Below, in pieces: positions 1 through 9,903 of a DNA stretch of 64,000 bases. The DNA comes from Methylobacterium sp. Leaf125 (GTDB lineage Bacteria > Pseudomonadota > Alphaproteobacteria > Rhizobiales > Beijerinckiaceae), in NCBI RefSeq assembly GCF_001423085.1, contig NZ_LMNU01000012.1, forward strand, positions 764,311-828,310, given 5' to 3'. The notes under the pieces are model-generated. The model saw only the letters and a list, made by a program, of their open reading frames with translations, had not been told where the DNA came from and did not search any database. Position numbers and translations under genes: made by a program. Positions within the stretch are counted from its first letter, which is position 1, and every line of letters begins with the position of its first letter.

Positions 1-1
1 G

Positions 2-469
2 CAACTCGTCGAGCCCCTGCGCGAGCTGTTCAAGGATGAGGTCCGTGTCCTCGGGAAGGAACTGGGCCTGCCCGAGGCCTTCGTCGGACGACACCCGTTC
101 CCGGGTCCGGGCCTCGCCATCCGCTGCCCCGGTACGATCACGCCCGAGAAGCTCGAAGCCCTGCGCAAGGCCGATGCGATCTACCTCGACGAGATCCGCA
201 AGGCCGGCCTCTACGACACGATCTGGCAGGCCTTCGCGGTGATCCTGCCTGTAAAGACCGTCGGAGTGATGGGCGACGGGCGTACCTACGACCACGTCTG
301 CGCCTTGCGAGCCGTGACCTCGGTCGACGGCATGACCGCCGATTTCTATCCCTTCGACATGGCCTTCCTCGGCCGCGTGGCGACGCGGATCATCAACGAG
401 GTGAAGGGGATCAATCGCGTGACCTACGACATCACCTCGAAGCCACCGGGAACGATCGAGTGGGAATGA
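2..469 (+). CDS. guaA: GMP synthase (glutamine-hydrolysing), C-terminal part
   Basis: This is the 3' end of the gene; the start lies left of the window. GuaA converts XMP to GMP with glutamine-derived ammonia in purine synthesis in the cytoplasm. The visible 155 residues cover the end of the ATP-pyrophosphatase domain and the GMP-synthase dimerisation domain: the FKDEVR and [10 protein letters not shown] motifs, [11 protein letters not shown], and the typical ending [19 protein letters not shown]. The frame is open from base 2 to the TGA at 467-469. The family C-terminus is intact. Identification is by motif recognition and is close to certain. Confidence 0.97.
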   Translation, partial: QLVEPLRELFKDEVRVLGKELGLPEAFVGRHPFPGPGLAIRCPGTITPEKLEALRKADAIYLDEIRKAGLYDTIWQAFAVILPVKTVGVMGDGRTYDHVCALRAVTSVDGMTADFYPFDMAFLGRVATRIINEVKGINRVTYDITSKPPGTIEWE

Positions 470-551
470 GCTGCAGGCAGTCTGTTCAGAAAAATTTCTC
501 TACACGGTACGACCAATCGGCAAAATAAGACGCGACAAAGCGCAACGAGCC

Positions 552-579
552 TTGCCGTCCCTGAATTGGCATGTAGTAT
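552..579 (+). promoter_or_regulatory. possible sigma-70-like promoter
   Basis: TTGCCG at 552-557 and TAGTAT at 574-579 are separated by 16 bases. Only the terminator at 621-650 lies downstream, so a transcript from here would be a short RNA of about 60 nt. Both hexamers are imperfect and this is a weak call. Confidence 0.25.
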
Positions 580-620
580 ACCAATGGTCCCTCCCAGGGA
601 TTCATGTGACGCAACTTTAA

Positions 621-650
621 CCCCGCAGACCTTAGGGTCCGCGGGGTTTT
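621..650 (+). terminator. intrinsic terminator downstream of guaA
   Basis: CCCCGC-A-GACC, loop TTA, then GGTC-C-GCGGGG form an 11-bp stem with one mismatch, followed directly by TTTT. It lies about 150 bases after the guaA stop and is oriented to end guaA transcription (or a short RNA started at about 586). Confidence 0.8.
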
Positions 651-898
651 GTCGTCAGGCTGCTCGGCACTCTCGTAGGCCGAGCAGCGGGCGAGAGCCC
701 AATATTCGGCAGCCTCTCAATCTGTCGGAGTGACCGCTTTCATTGGGCAGGGAAGCCACACCGAGCAAGCGATACACGGCACGACCAAATCGTGAATCGG
801 CCACGCTTGTATCTCAAGCGACGGCCCTCTACAGACCGACGCGCCATCCGGCTGGATCGGTTTAGTGCAAAAACGCCAAGACGCGCGAGATTGATTCG

Positions 899-2155
899 AT
901 GGTTGAGCCTCAGGGGTCGTTCGCTCCACTCGCCGGGCTGAAGCATCGCACCCAGATCTTTATTCTATTAGTCGCTTCAAGTCTTTGCGTTGCTGGATTT
1001 TTATGGTTTCCAGGCGCGTTCGCTGGGGCTGCGACGTCACCGACGCCGGCCGCCGTCACCGTGATGCCGCCGAGCAACGGCGATTTCATCCTCAGCCCCG
1101 ACCAGCTGGCCGCCATCGATACCGAGACGGTGGAGCAACGGCTCTTCTACGAAGAGATCACCACCGAGGGTAAGATCGGCGTCGACGAGTATCAGGCCAC
1201 CCCGGTGTTCTCGCCTTACCCGGGTCGGGTCATTGCGATCTTCGCGCGCACCGGCGAGCAGGTGCAGAAGGGCGAGCGCCTGTTCTCGATCCAGGCCAAC
1301 GAGATGGTGCAGGCCCAGAACGACTATCTCGCAGCCCTGAACGTCCTCGCTAAATCACGCTCGCAGCTCGGCTACGCCCAAGCCGCTGAGAAGCGGCTGC
1401 ACGATCTGTATGATTCGCGGGTCACCACCCTGCGCGAGCTTCAATCCGCTCAGAACGACCTGAATACGGCCACCAACGATGCCCGGACGGCCGAGGTCGG
1501 TTTGGAAGCCGTGCGCAACCGGCTGCGCATCCTGGGCCTGCGCGACGACGAGGTGGCCAACTTGCAGAAGGGCTCAATCAACCCCGAGACGGCGATCAAT
1601 GCACCCCTCAAGGGAACGATCATCCAGCGCAAGATCGGACCGGGCCAGTATATCGGCACCAGTGGGAGTGACCCCTCATACATCATCGGCGACCTGTCCA
1701 AGGTCTGGCTCATCGCGCAGCTGCGCGAGCCGGACGCGGCGAAAGTCGATCTCGGCGATCGCCTGAAGTTCCGCGTGCTTGCCTATCCGGACAAGGTCTT
1801 CGAGGGGCGGATCAATTTCATTGGTTCGTCCGTCGATCCCACCACCCGTCGCATCACGGTCCGGGCCGATATCGACAACACTCAAAATCTGCTGAAGCCC
1901 GAGATGTACGCCATTGTGCGCATCATCAACGAGCGTGAGACCCTGTCGCAATCGGTACCTCGTGCGGCGGTGGTGCTGGAGGGCAGTAAAGCGAGCGTCT
2001 GGGTGTTGAAGGCCGACAACACGGTCGAGAGCCGCCGGGTCAAGCCTGGCATCATCGACGGAAGCAAGATCGAGATCCTCGAAGGTCTGGCGACTGGCGA
2101 GCGCGTGATCTCGCGCGGCTCACTGTTCATCGACCGGATGGTGACCCGGGGCTGA
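899..2155 (+). CDS. RND efflux periplasmic adaptor (HlyD/CzcB-like)
   Basis: This is the membrane-fusion subunit of a tripartite efflux pump, bridging the inner-membrane RND pump and an outer-membrane channel. Of 418 residues, a hydrophobic N-terminal segment (about 19-37) acts as signal or anchor. It is followed by a barrel-sandwich (lipoyl-like) half with the FSPYPGRVIAIFARTGEQVQKGERLF pattern near residues 98-125, an alpha-hairpin (about 135-210), the second lipoyl half (INAPLKGTI) and beta-barrel domains ending in a GLATGERVISRG stretch. It is followed after 32 bases by the permease gene, so the two form an operon. There is no histidine-rich metal tail to fix the substrate. No outer-membrane factor gene is nearby. 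The start at 899 fits the signal segment. Confidence 0.9.
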   Translation: MVEPQGSFAPLAGLKHRTQIFILLVASSLCVAGFLWFPGAFAGAATSPTPAAVTVMPPSNGDFILSPDQLAAIDTETVEQRLFYEEITTEGKIGVDEYQATPVFSPYPGRVIAIFARTGEQVQKGERLFSIQANEMVQAQNDYLAALNVLAKSRSQLGYAQAAEKRLHDLYDSRVTTLRELQSAQNDLNTATNDARTAEVGLEAVRNRLRILGLRDDEVANLQKGSINPETAINAPLKGTIIQRKIGPGQYIGTSGSDPSYIIGDLSKVWLIAQLREPDAAKVDLGDRLKFRVLAYPDKVFEGRINFIGSSVDPTTRRITVRADIDNTQNLLKPEMYAIVRIINERETLSQSVPRAAVVLEGSKASVWVLKADNTVESRRVKPGIIDGSKIEILEGLATGERVISRGSLFIDRMVTRG

Positions 2156-2187
2156 TTCGTCGGCTCCCGGCAGCAGGAACCCAACGC

Positions 2188-5100
2188 ATGACCGGCCTCG
2201 TCCATCTCGCGCTGCGCCAGCGTGCCCTGGTGGTTCTCGCGTTCGTGCTGCTGCTGACCTGCGGGCTGGTGGCCTTTCGAACCCTCAACATCGAAGCCTA
2301 TCCCGACCCGACCCCGCCGATGATCGACGTGATCACGCAGGCGCCTGGTTTGTCGGGCGAGGAGATCGAGCGCTACGTCACAGTGCCGATCGAAGTGATC
2401 ACCTCCGGCTTGCCGAACCTGAAGCAGGTCCGCTCGGTCTCCCTCTACGGTCTGTCGGACGTGAAGCTGCAGTTCGGCTTCGAGTTCAGTTACCGTGAGG
2501 CCGAGCAGCAGGTACTGAATCGGCTGGCGCAGCTCGACGCCCTTCCCAATGGCGCCAAGCCGACCATTTCCCCGGTCAGCCCCATCGGTGAGATCTTCCG
2601 CTACAAGCTGACGGCCCCGGCAGGCTACAGCGTCCTCGACCTGAAATCCCTGCAGGACTGGGTGCTGCGTCGGCGCTTCCGCGCCGTGCCGGGCGTCATC
2701 GACGTCATCGGCTGGGGCGGCAAGACGAAGACCTTCGACATTGCTGTCGACCTCGACCGGCTCACCGCCTACGGGCTGACGCTGTCCGGCGTTGTGAAGA
2801 CCCTGAACGACAGCAACCTGAACGTCGGCGGCAACCGCATCAATCTCGGCACCCAGTCGGCGGTGGTGCGCGGCGTCGGCCTGATTCGCTCCACGGACGA
2901 CATCGGCGAGACCGTGCTCACCCAGTCGGGCGGTGCACCGGTGCTGGTCAAGGACGTCGCCACGGTTACGATCGGGCACCAGCCGCGCCTCGGCATCGCC
3001 GGCATGAACGACGACGACGACATCGTCCAGGGTATCGTTCTGATGCGGCGGGGCGAAGAGAGCACGCCGACGATCGAGGCCGTGCAGGCGGAGGTCGGGC
3101 GCATCGAGGCCATGGGCCTGCTACCGCCCGGGGTTCGCATCGAGCGGATCTACGACCGCGCCGACCTCATCGCGGTCACCACGCACACCGTGCTGCACAA
3201 CATGCTGGTCGGCATCGTGCTGATCCTGATCGTGCAGTGGCTCTTCCTCGGCAACCTGCGCAGCGCCCTCATCGTGGTGGCGACGATCCCCTTCGCGCTG
3301 TTCTTCGCCGTCATCATCCTGGTGGTGCGCGGCGAGTCGGCGAATCTGCTCTCCGTCGGCGCCCTGGATTTCGGCCTGATCGTCGATGGCACGGTGATCA
3401 TGGTGGAGGCGATCTTCCGGCGGCTCTCCGGTCACGGCGCGCCGACAGGGGAAGTGGTCCGGCCCGGTCTTGCCGGCAAGCTCCTGCGGATCCGTCAAGC
3501 CTCTGGTGACGTCAGTCGCTCGATCGTCTTCGCGGCGATCATCATCGTGACGGGCTTCCTGCCGCTCTTCACCTTGACGGGGGTGGAGGGCCACATCTTC
3601 GGGCCAATGGCGCAAACCTACGCCTACGCGTTGCTCGGCGGCCTCATCGCCACCTTCACAGTCACGCCCGTGCTCTCCGCCTACCTGCTTCCGGCCCGTG
3701 TCGAGGAGGTCGAGACGATCCTCGTGCGAACCCTCGACCGTCTTTACCGACCCGCCATCCGCGCCGCCCTTGGTAACCGCATTCTCACCCTCGGCCTCGC
3801 GCTGTTGCTCACCGCCGGTGTCGGCGTGGCGGGGCGCCAGCTCGGCCTGGAGTTCCTGCCCAAGCTCGAGGAAGGCAATCTCTGGCTGCGCGCCACCATG
3901 CCGGCGACGATCTCGCTGGAGGAGGGCAACCTCTACGTCAACCGGATCCGCCGCATCGTCGCAGCGGTGCCGGAGGTCGAGAGCGTGGTCTCGCAGCACG
4001 GCCGGCCGGATGACGGCACCGATGCCGCTGGCTTCTTCAACGGCGAGTTCTTCGCGCCGCTGAAGCCGGCCGAGAAGTGGCGTCCGGGCATGACCAAGGA
4101 CCGAATGGTCGGCGATCTCCTGGACCGACTACGCACCGATTTCCCCGGCGTGGAGTTCAACGTCTCGCAGTACCTGCAGGACAACGTCGCCGAGGCGGTC
4201 TCCGGCATCAAGGGCGAGAACTCGTTCAAGGTATTCGGATCGGACCTCGAGACCTTGACGGAGGTCGCCAACCGTGTGGAGGCCGTGCTCCGCAAAGTGC
4301 CCGGCGTCACCGATCTCGGGGTGTTCACGTCGCTCGGCCAGCCCACGGTGCAGATCGACGTCGACCGGGTCCGTGCCGCGCGCTACGGCCTCACCCCCGG
4401 CGACATCAACGCTACGGTCCGCACCGCCATCGGCGGCGACAGCGCCGGCGACCTCTACGATAGCGGTTCGGATCGGCACTATCCTATCGTCATCCGCCTC
4501 GCCGAGCAGTTTCGCCAGAGCGTGGCCTCCATCCGCAATCTACGCATTTCGGGGCAGGGGCCGAACGGCACGCTGATGCAGGTGCCGTTGAGCGAGGTCG
4601 CTCAGGTCGCCCTCGTCTCAGGGCCCGCCTACATCTATCGGGAGGGACAGGAGCGCTACCTTCCGGTGAAGTTCAGCGTCCGCGACCGTGACCTCGGTAG
4701 CGCGATCTTGGAGGCACGCGAGCGCGTGAATGCCGACGTAGCCCTGCCGCGGGGCTACCGCCTCGAACTCGTGGGCGAGTTCAATAACATGCAGGGCGCC
4801 CTGGCGCGCCTGTCGGTGACGGTCCCGATCGCCATCGGCCTCATCGCGATCCTGCTGTTCATGAATTTCGGCTCAGCGATCGACATGCTGCTGGCGCTCA
4901 GCGTCATCCCGATGGCGGCGGCCGGTGGCGTCTTTGCCCTCGTGATCACCGACACGCCCTTCAGCGTTTCGGCGGCGATCGGATTTATCGCGCTCCTGGG
5001 CATTGCCGTGATGGACGGTATCATCGTGCTCTCGCACTTCAACGGTCTGATCGGCGAGGGGGAGGAGCGGGTGCGCGCCATGCTGCGAACCTGTCACACG

Positions 5101-5361
5101 CAGCTCAGGCCGGTGGTCATGACCTGTGTGGTCGCTGGCGTCGGCCTCCTGCCGGCCGCCTTTTCAAACGGTGTGGGTTCGCAGGTTCAGAAGCCCTTGG
5201 CTCTGGTCGTCGTCGGCGGCATGAGCCTGGCACCGCTCCTCATTCTGCTGATCCTGCCGGTGCTCATCCTCACGCTGTCGCGGCGGAAGCCGGGACTGGT
5301 CGACGACGAAGCGGCGGACTCATCGACGGCAGTTCCTCAACCGGCTTCGGTCCACGCCTGA
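2188..5361 (+). CDS. RND efflux permease, heavy-metal (CusA/CzcA) subfamily
   Basis: This inner-membrane proton-driven exporter has 1057 residues, the usual RND length, with 12 predicted TM segments in two halves and two large periplasmic loops. The TM4 motif DFGLIVDGT places Asp394, Asp400 and Glu407 with the same 6/7 spacing as the CzcA proton-relay residues. This is the signature of the HME (metal) subfamily rather than the HAE drug subfamily, whose motif differs. The gene follows the adaptor gene closely. The actual substrate cannot be read from the sequence: metal cations are usual for the subfamily, but several alphaproteobacterial members are uncharacterised. The unit has no TolC-like gene and presumably borrows one. 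Confidence 0.9.
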   Translation: MTGLVHLALRQRALVVLAFVLLLTCGLVAFRTLNIEAYPDPTPPMIDVITQAPGLSGEEIERYVTVPIEVITSGLPNLKQVRSVSLYGLSDVKLQFGFEFSYREAEQQVLNRLAQLDALPNGAKPTISPVSPIGEIFRYKLTAPAGYSVLDLKSLQDWVLRRRFRAVPGVIDVIGWGGKTKTFDIAVDLDRLTAYGLTLSGVVKTLNDSNLNVGGNRINLGTQSAVVRGVGLIRSTDDIGETVLTQSGGAPVLVKDVATVTIGHQPRLGIAGMNDDDDIVQGIVLMRRGEESTPTIEAVQAEVGRIEAMGLLPPGVRIERIYDRADLIAVTTHTVLHNMLVGIVLILIVQWLFLGNLRSALIVVATIPFALFFAVIILVVRGESANLLSVGALDFGLIVDGTVIMVEAIFRRLSGHGAPTGEVVRPGLAGKLLRIRQASGDVSRSIVFAAIIIVTGFLPLFTLTGVEGHIFGPMAQTYAYALLGGLIATFTVTPVLSAYLLPARVEEVETILVRTLDRLYRPAIRAALGNRILTLGLALLLTAGVGVAGRQLGLEFLPKLEEGNLWLRATMPATISLEEGNLYVNRIRRIVAAVPEVESVVSQHGRPDDGTDAAGFFNGEFFAPLKPAEKWRPGMTKDRMVGDLLDRLRTDFPGVEFNVSQYLQDNVAEAVSGIKGENSFKVFGSDLETLTEVANRVEAVLRKVPGVTDLGVFTSLGQPTVQIDVDRVRAARYGLTPGDINATVRTAIGGDSAGDLYDSGSDRHYPIVIRLAEQFRQSVASIRNLRISGQGPNGTLMQVPLSEVAQVALVSGPAYIYREGQERYLPVKFSVRDRDLGSAILEARERVNADVALPRGYRLELVGEFNNMQGALARLSVTVPIAIGLIAILLFMNFGSAIDMLLALSVIPMAAAGGVFALVITDTPFSVSAAIGFIALLGIAVMDGIIVLSHFNGLIGEGEERVRAMLRTCHTQLRPVVMTCVVAGVGLLPAAFSNGVGSQVQKPLALVVVGGMSLAPLLILLILPVLILTLSRRKPGLVDDEAADSSTAVPQPASVHA

Positions 5362-5607
5362 ACCCGGACCAACCGTGAGCAGACACGCCGCTCAGGCAGG
5401 GCTGACACGAGCAATCGGGGGACGCACAGGAAGAGAGGCCGCAAGGGGGCCGGCCATATTTTGATCGTCAGGTGACGACCCGACTCGTCGCAAGACGATA
5501 GCGGAGTGGCCTCGGCCGCAGAGGGTAATGTCGCTGCCGCAACGATTGGGTGGGCAGCCCGACGACCCGCTCGAAAGCGGGTCAGTCATGACCGGCGCTG
5601 GAAACGC

Positions 5608-5940
5608 TCAGTTATTGATCGTGAGTGTGGCCTTCGTCACCGGCATGTCCGGCGGAGTCGCGTCCGCGATCTGGCCCGTGGTCGGATGCGGGGTCCGGGT
5701 ATTGATCCAGTCCGCGCCGATCTGCACCGACAGAAGAAGCAGGAGCGCCGCCATCAGGGCGTTCGCAGCCCGCTGCAAGGGACGAACCGACAATCGCACA
5801 GCTGCTTCCAGTCGATCCGCATCCGTCTTCGCGGAATCCATCCGGTCCGAGATCGGGAGGAGCCACGGCTCACTGGGAAGAGCCTGAAGCCCTCCCATCT
5901 CGTGAGCGCCCGGCAGGTTCTGGAACAGTCCGCTGGACAT
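5608..5940 (-). CDS. small single-span membrane protein, unknown function
   Basis: This hypothetical protein of 110 residues begins MSSGLFQNLPG. I chose the ATG at 5938-5940 because AGGAG lies 8 bases upstream; an in-frame upstream ATG at 5994 would add 18 residues but lacks such a site. A stretch of basic and polar residues (DRMDSAKTDADRLEAAVR) is followed by one hydrophobic helix (NALMAALLLLLSVQIG) and a short proline/threonine-rich tail, probably periplasmic. It stands alone, facing the RND unit. No family was recognised. Its reality rests on the ribosome site and the sensible topology. Confidence 0.55.
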   Translation of the reverse strand: MSSGLFQNLPGAHEMGGLQALPSEPWLLPISDRMDSAKTDADRLEAAVRLSVRPLQRAANALMAALLLLLSVQIGADWINTRTPHPTTGQIADATPPDMPVTKATLTINN

Positions 5941-6206
5941 ATCCGTACTCCTGGTTGGTGAGTGGCAGCCGACTGTGGAAGGCTGATCGTTCATATTCAG
6001 TTAATCTGACTTTTTGTTCATTTCAAGTTCAGGCTCGGAACGTGCCTCTCGTCCATCGCTCGCCCTGTGACTGATGGTACCCGCGCATCGCTCGCCGGGC
6101 TGCCGTTCCTCTCAATCCAAGGCCAACGGGTTGGCGATGCAACTGGCGGGCGGTTCAGCCCGCATTGGCTTAGCCGATGAGCCGGCCTACCTCTTTGCTC
6201 CGACCA

Positions 6207-7829
6207 TCAGCTTCGCAGTCCCGGCGCCTCCTGGCCGGTGCGTGCGACGTACTCGGTGTAGCCGCCACCGTACTGATGGATTCCGTCCGGGGTTAGTTCG
6301 AGGACGCGGTTCGATAGCGCGGCGAGGAAGTGCCGGTCGTGGCTCACGAACAGCATCGTGCCCTCGTAGGTCGCCAGGGCGGCGATGAGCATCTCCTTGG
6401 TACCCATGTCGAGGTGGTTCGTCGGCTCGTCGAGGACGAGGAAGTTCGGCGGATCGTAGAGCATCCGCGCCATCACCAGACGGGCCTTCTCGCCACCTGA
6501 AAGCACGCGGCAGCGCTTCTCCACGTCGTCTCCCGAGAAGCCGAAGCAGCCGGCAAGGGCCCGGAGGGAGCCCTGGCCCGCCTGTGGGAAGGAATCCTCC
6601 AGGAACCCGAACACCGTGCGGTCGCCGTCCAGCACGTCCATGGCATGCTGCGCGAAGTAGCCGAGCTTGACGCTGCCACCGACTGCGACGCTCCCGTTAT
6701 CGGGCTCGGCAGTTCCGGTCACGAGCTTGAGAAGCGTCGACTTGCCGGCCCCGTTGATGCCCATCACGCACCAGCGTTCGCGTCGCCGGATCGAGAAGTC
6801 GAGGCCGTCGTAGATCGTACGGCTGCCGTAACGCTTGTGCACGTTCTTGAGCATCACGACGTCGTCGCCCGAGCGGGGGGCGGGCAGGAATTCGAAGGCG
6901 ACACTCTGGCGGCGCTTGGGCGGCTCCACCCGCTCGATCTTGTCGAGCTTCTTCACCCGGCTCTGCACCTGGGCGGCGTGGGAGGCCCGCGCCTTGAAGC
7001 GCTCGATGAACTTGATCTCCTTGGCGAGCATCGCCTGCTGACGCTCGAACTGGGCCTGCTGCTGCGTCTCGTTGAGCGCCCGCTGCTGCTCGTAGAACGC
7101 GTAGTCGCCTGAGTAGGTGGTGAGCTGTCCGCCGTCGATCTCGACGATCTTCGTGACGATGCGGTTCATGAACTCGCGATCATGCGAGGTCATCAGCAGG
7201 GCGCCCTCGTAGCCCTTGAGGAAGGCTTCGAGCCAGATCAGGCTCTCCAGGTCCAGGTGGTTGCTCGGCTCGTCCAGGAGCATGACGTCAGGATTCATCA
7301 GGAGAATGCGGGCGAGCGCCACGCGCATCTTCCAGCCGCCCGAGAGCTTGCCGACGTCGCCGTCCATCATCTCCTGGGAGAAGCTGAGGCCCGCCAGCAC
7401 CTCGTAGGCACGCCCCTCCAGCGCATAGCCATCGAGTTCCTCGAAGCGAGCCTGGACCTCGCCGTAGCGCTCGATCAGCGCCTCCATCTCGTCGGCCCGG
7501 CCCGGGTCCGCCAGGGCCTGCTCGACCTCCTTCAGCTCGGCCCCGATCTCGCTGACCGGGCCCGCGCCGTTCATGACCTCGGAGACCACCGTGCGGCCGG
7601 ACATCTCGCCGACATCCTGGCTGAAATACCCGATGGTGATGCCGCGATCCGCGGCGACCTGTCCCTCGTCGGGCTGCTCCTCGCCGGTGATCATCCGGAA
7701 CAGCGTGGTCTTGCCGGCACCGTTGGGACCGACCAGACCGACCTTCTCGCCCCGCTGAAGGGCGGCGGAGGCCTCGATGAAGACGATCTGGCGGCCGTTC
7801 TGCTTGCCGATTTTTTCGAGGCGAATCAT
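6207..7829 (-). CDS. ABC-F family ATPase (translation-associated, Uup/YbiT-like)
   Basis: This is a duplicated soluble ABC ATPase of 540 residues with no membrane domain, as in ABC-F proteins that act at the ribosome E-site. The first cassette has Walker A GPNGAGKTT, signature LSGGWKMRVALA and Walker B MLLDEPSNHLD. The second has GINGAGKST, LSGGEKARLVMA and LVLDEPTNHLD. The two are joined by the charged helical linker (about 235-310, rich in Gln/Arg/Lys) that defines ABC-F. It is monocistronic and transcribed away from the kinase gene. The exact paralogue (Uup, EttA or YbiT type) is not settled; the length and the absence of a C-terminal coiled-coil extension favour the short YbiT-like type. 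Confidence 0.93.
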   Translation of the reverse strand: MIRLEKIGKQNGRQIVFIEASAALQRGEKVGLVGPNGAGKTTLFRMITGEEQPDEGQVAADRGITIGYFSQDVGEMSGRTVVSEVMNGAGPVSEIGAELKEVEQALADPGRADEMEALIERYGEVQARFEELDGYALEGRAYEVLAGLSFSQEMMDGDVGKLSGGWKMRVALARILLMNPDVMLLDEPSNHLDLESLIWLEAFLKGYEGALLMTSHDREFMNRIVTKIVEIDGGQLTTYSGDYAFYEQQRALNETQQQAQFERQQAMLAKEIKFIERFKARASHAAQVQSRVKKLDKIERVEPPKRRQSVAFEFLPAPRSGDDVVMLKNVHKRYGSRTIYDGLDFSIRRRERWCVMGINGAGKSTLLKLVTGTAEPDNGSVAVGGSVKLGYFAQHAMDVLDGDRTVFGFLEDSFPQAGQGSLRALAGCFGFSGDDVEKRCRVLSGGEKARLVMARMLYDPPNFLVLDEPTNHLDMGTKEMLIAALATYEGTMLFVSHDRHFLAALSNRVLELTPDGIHQYGGGYTEYVARTGQEAPGLRS

Positions 7830-8014
7830 GGGGTGCGGATCACGGGGTCACGGAGGTTCGGGCGGGTGCTGGGGCCTTACGGCATGCGGGCCCCGAGGGG
7901 TAGTGCACCCGGCACCCGGCCGGTGTCTTCTAGGGGTTCGACGCCGATGGTCCTCGTGTCGAAGACCCGCTAGGCTGGCGCTTTCACGGTCAGAATGGTC
8001 TCTCCGCGCCCCCG

Positions 8015-9889
8015 ATGGTCCACACCGGCTACAATCCGGCGCTCGTCGCCTTGTCCGTCACGATCGCGATCTTCGCCTCCTACACCGCGCTGGATCTCGG
8101 CGGCCGCGGCCGAGTCTCGGCGGGCGGGCCCCGCTGGGCCTGGATCGCTGCCGCCGCCTGCGCGATGGGCGGCGGGATCTGGTCGATGCACTTCGTCGGC
8201 ATGCTGGCCTTCGAGATGGGAATGCCGGTCGCCTATGACCTCGGCACCACGGCGCTGTCCCTGGGGCTGGCCATCGCCTGCACCGGTGCCGCCTTCGGTT
8301 GGATCAGCCGGCCGAGCGCGACCCGACGCAACCTGTTCATTGCCGGCCCCGCCATGGGCCTGGGCGTGGCCGCGATGCACTACACCGGCATGGCCGCGAT
8401 GCGGATGCCGGGCCATCTCACCTATGCCTGGCCGCTGGTTGCGCTCTCGGTCGTCATCGCGGTCACGGCGGCGACAGCGGCCCTCTGGCTCACCCTGCGC
8501 CAGAACAGCGTGTGGCAGACGCTCATCGCCGCCACCGTGATGGGTCTCGCGGTGGCGGGCATGCATTACACCGGCATGGCCGCGGCGACCTTCTTGCCCG
8601 ACGGTGCTGATGCACATGCGACCGGTCTCAATGCGGCGCAGCAGAACCTCGCCCTGGCGGTGGCCGGCGCGACGTTCCTGATCTTGTTCCTGGCGATGCT
8701 CGCCTCCTCCTTCGATCAGCAGCGGGTCCAGGGCGACCTCCAGGCCAGTGAAGCGCGTTTCCGCGCCGCCGTGCAGGCCGTGCGTGGCGTGCTCTGGACC
8801 AACGATGCGGAGGGCCGGATGCTCGGCGAGCAGCCGGGCTGGAGCGCCATCACGGGGCAGAACCGGGCCGAATACGAAGGCTACGGCTGGGCCAACGCCG
8901 TTCACCCTGACGATCGGCAGACCAGCATCGCGGCGTGGAACGAGACGGTGCGGGCGCGGCGAACCTTCGTTCACGAGCACCGGGTACGTTCTGCCGATGG
9001 CGCCTGGCGCCACTACGCCATCCGCGCCGTCCCGGTCCTGCATGCCGACGGATCGATCCGGGAATGGGTGGGCGTCCACACCGACATCACCGAGCAGCGT
9101 CAAGCCGAAGCCGAACTGCGCGAATCCAACGAGGAGATCCAGCGCTACGCCTACATCGTGAGCCACGACCTGCGCGCGCCCCTCGTGAATGTCATGGGGT
9201 TCACGAGCGAGCTGGAAACGACCCGCGAGGACGTACGCGCCGCCCTGCAGGGGCATCCGCAGGCGGAGCGGATCGATGCGGACCTCGGTGAAGCCCTCGA
9301 CTTCATCAAGGCCGCGGTAACCCGCATGGAACGCCTGATCGCCGCCATCCTGAAGCTGTCGCGGGAGGGGCGGCGCAGCTTCACGCCGGAGCGTCTCGAC
9401 ATGACGAGCCTGCTGCGCCGCCTCGCCGATGCGCAGCACCACCAGATCGAGCAGGTCGGCGCTCGCGTCGTCGTCGCGCCGGACCTACCCCGCCTCGTCG
9501 CCGACCGGCTGGCGATCGAGCAGATCTTCGGCAATCTCATCGACAATGCGGTCAAGTATCTCGACCCGGCGCGGCCGGGGCGGATCGAGATCAAGGCGCA
9601 GGTGCTGGGTGGCGGTCGCATCCGCTACAGCGTCGCCGATAACGGGCGCGGCATCGCCGAGCGGGATCACGCACGGGTGTTCGAGCTATTCCGGCGCTCC
9701 GGTGCACAGGACAAGCCCGGAGAGGGCATCGGGCTCGCCCACGTCAAGGCGCTGGTCCGGTCCCTCGGCGGCCGGATCGCGGTCGCATCGGAGCTGGGGG
9801 TGGGCACAACCTTCAGCGTGACGCTGCCGCGTGAGACCGCTACAGGTCAGGGACAGGACGGGCCGCCGATGCGGCTCGCCGCCGAATAG
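8015..9889 (+). CDS. MHYT-PAS sensor histidine kinase
   Basis: This membrane sensor kinase has 624 residues. The N-terminal ~245 residues form a 7-TM MHYT domain with three characteristic motifs (MHFVGM, MHYTGM, MHYTGM), proposed in the literature to bind a metal ligand sensing O2, CO or NO. A PAS domain follows (about 250-355, ending GVHTDITEQRQAEAELRES). The dimerisation helix has phospho-acceptor His384 in SHDLRAP, and the HATPase domain has N-box NLIDNAVKY and G-box DNGRGI, then GEGIGLAHVKALV. The chosen start gives the usual ASYTALDL first TM. The response regulator gene begins 14 bases after the stop, so the two are co-transcribed partners. Confidence 0.93.
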   Translation: MVHTGYNPALVALSVTIAIFASYTALDLGGRGRVSAGGPRWAWIAAAACAMGGGIWSMHFVGMLAFEMGMPVAYDLGTTALSLGLAIACTGAAFGWISRPSATRRNLFIAGPAMGLGVAAMHYTGMAAMRMPGHLTYAWPLVALSVVIAVTAATAALWLTLRQNSVWQTLIAATVMGLAVAGMHYTGMAAATFLPDGADAHATGLNAAQQNLALAVAGATFLILFLAMLASSFDQQRVQGDLQASEARFRAAVQAVRGVLWTNDAEGRMLGEQPGWSAITGQNRAEYEGYGWANAVHPDDRQTSIAAWNETVRARRTFVHEHRVRSADGAWRHYAIRAVPVLHADGSIREWVGVHTDITEQRQAEAELRESNEEIQRYAYIVSHDLRAPLVNVMGFTSELETTREDVRAALQGHPQAERIDADLGEALDFIKAAVTRMERLIAAILKLSREGRRSFTPERLDMTSLLRRLADAQHHQIEQVGARVVVAPDLPRLVADRLAIEQIFGNLIDNAVKYLDPARPGRIEIKAQVLGGGRIRYSVADNGRGIAERDHARVFELFRRSGAQDKPGEGIGLAHVKALVRSLGGRIAVASELGVGTTFSVTLPRETATGQGQDGPPMRLAAE

Positions 9890-9903
9890 GTGCGGAGCGA
9901 AGC

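Larger units (their letters stand above)
470..898. other. intergenic region between guaA and the RND unit
   Basis: There is no convincing gene in these 429 bases; the short minus-strand frames here have no recognisable domain. The region holds a clear intrinsic terminator at 621-650 and, just upstream of it, a sigma-70-like hexamer pair (552-579). The remainder up to the adaptor start shows nothing I recognise. Confidence 0.6.
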
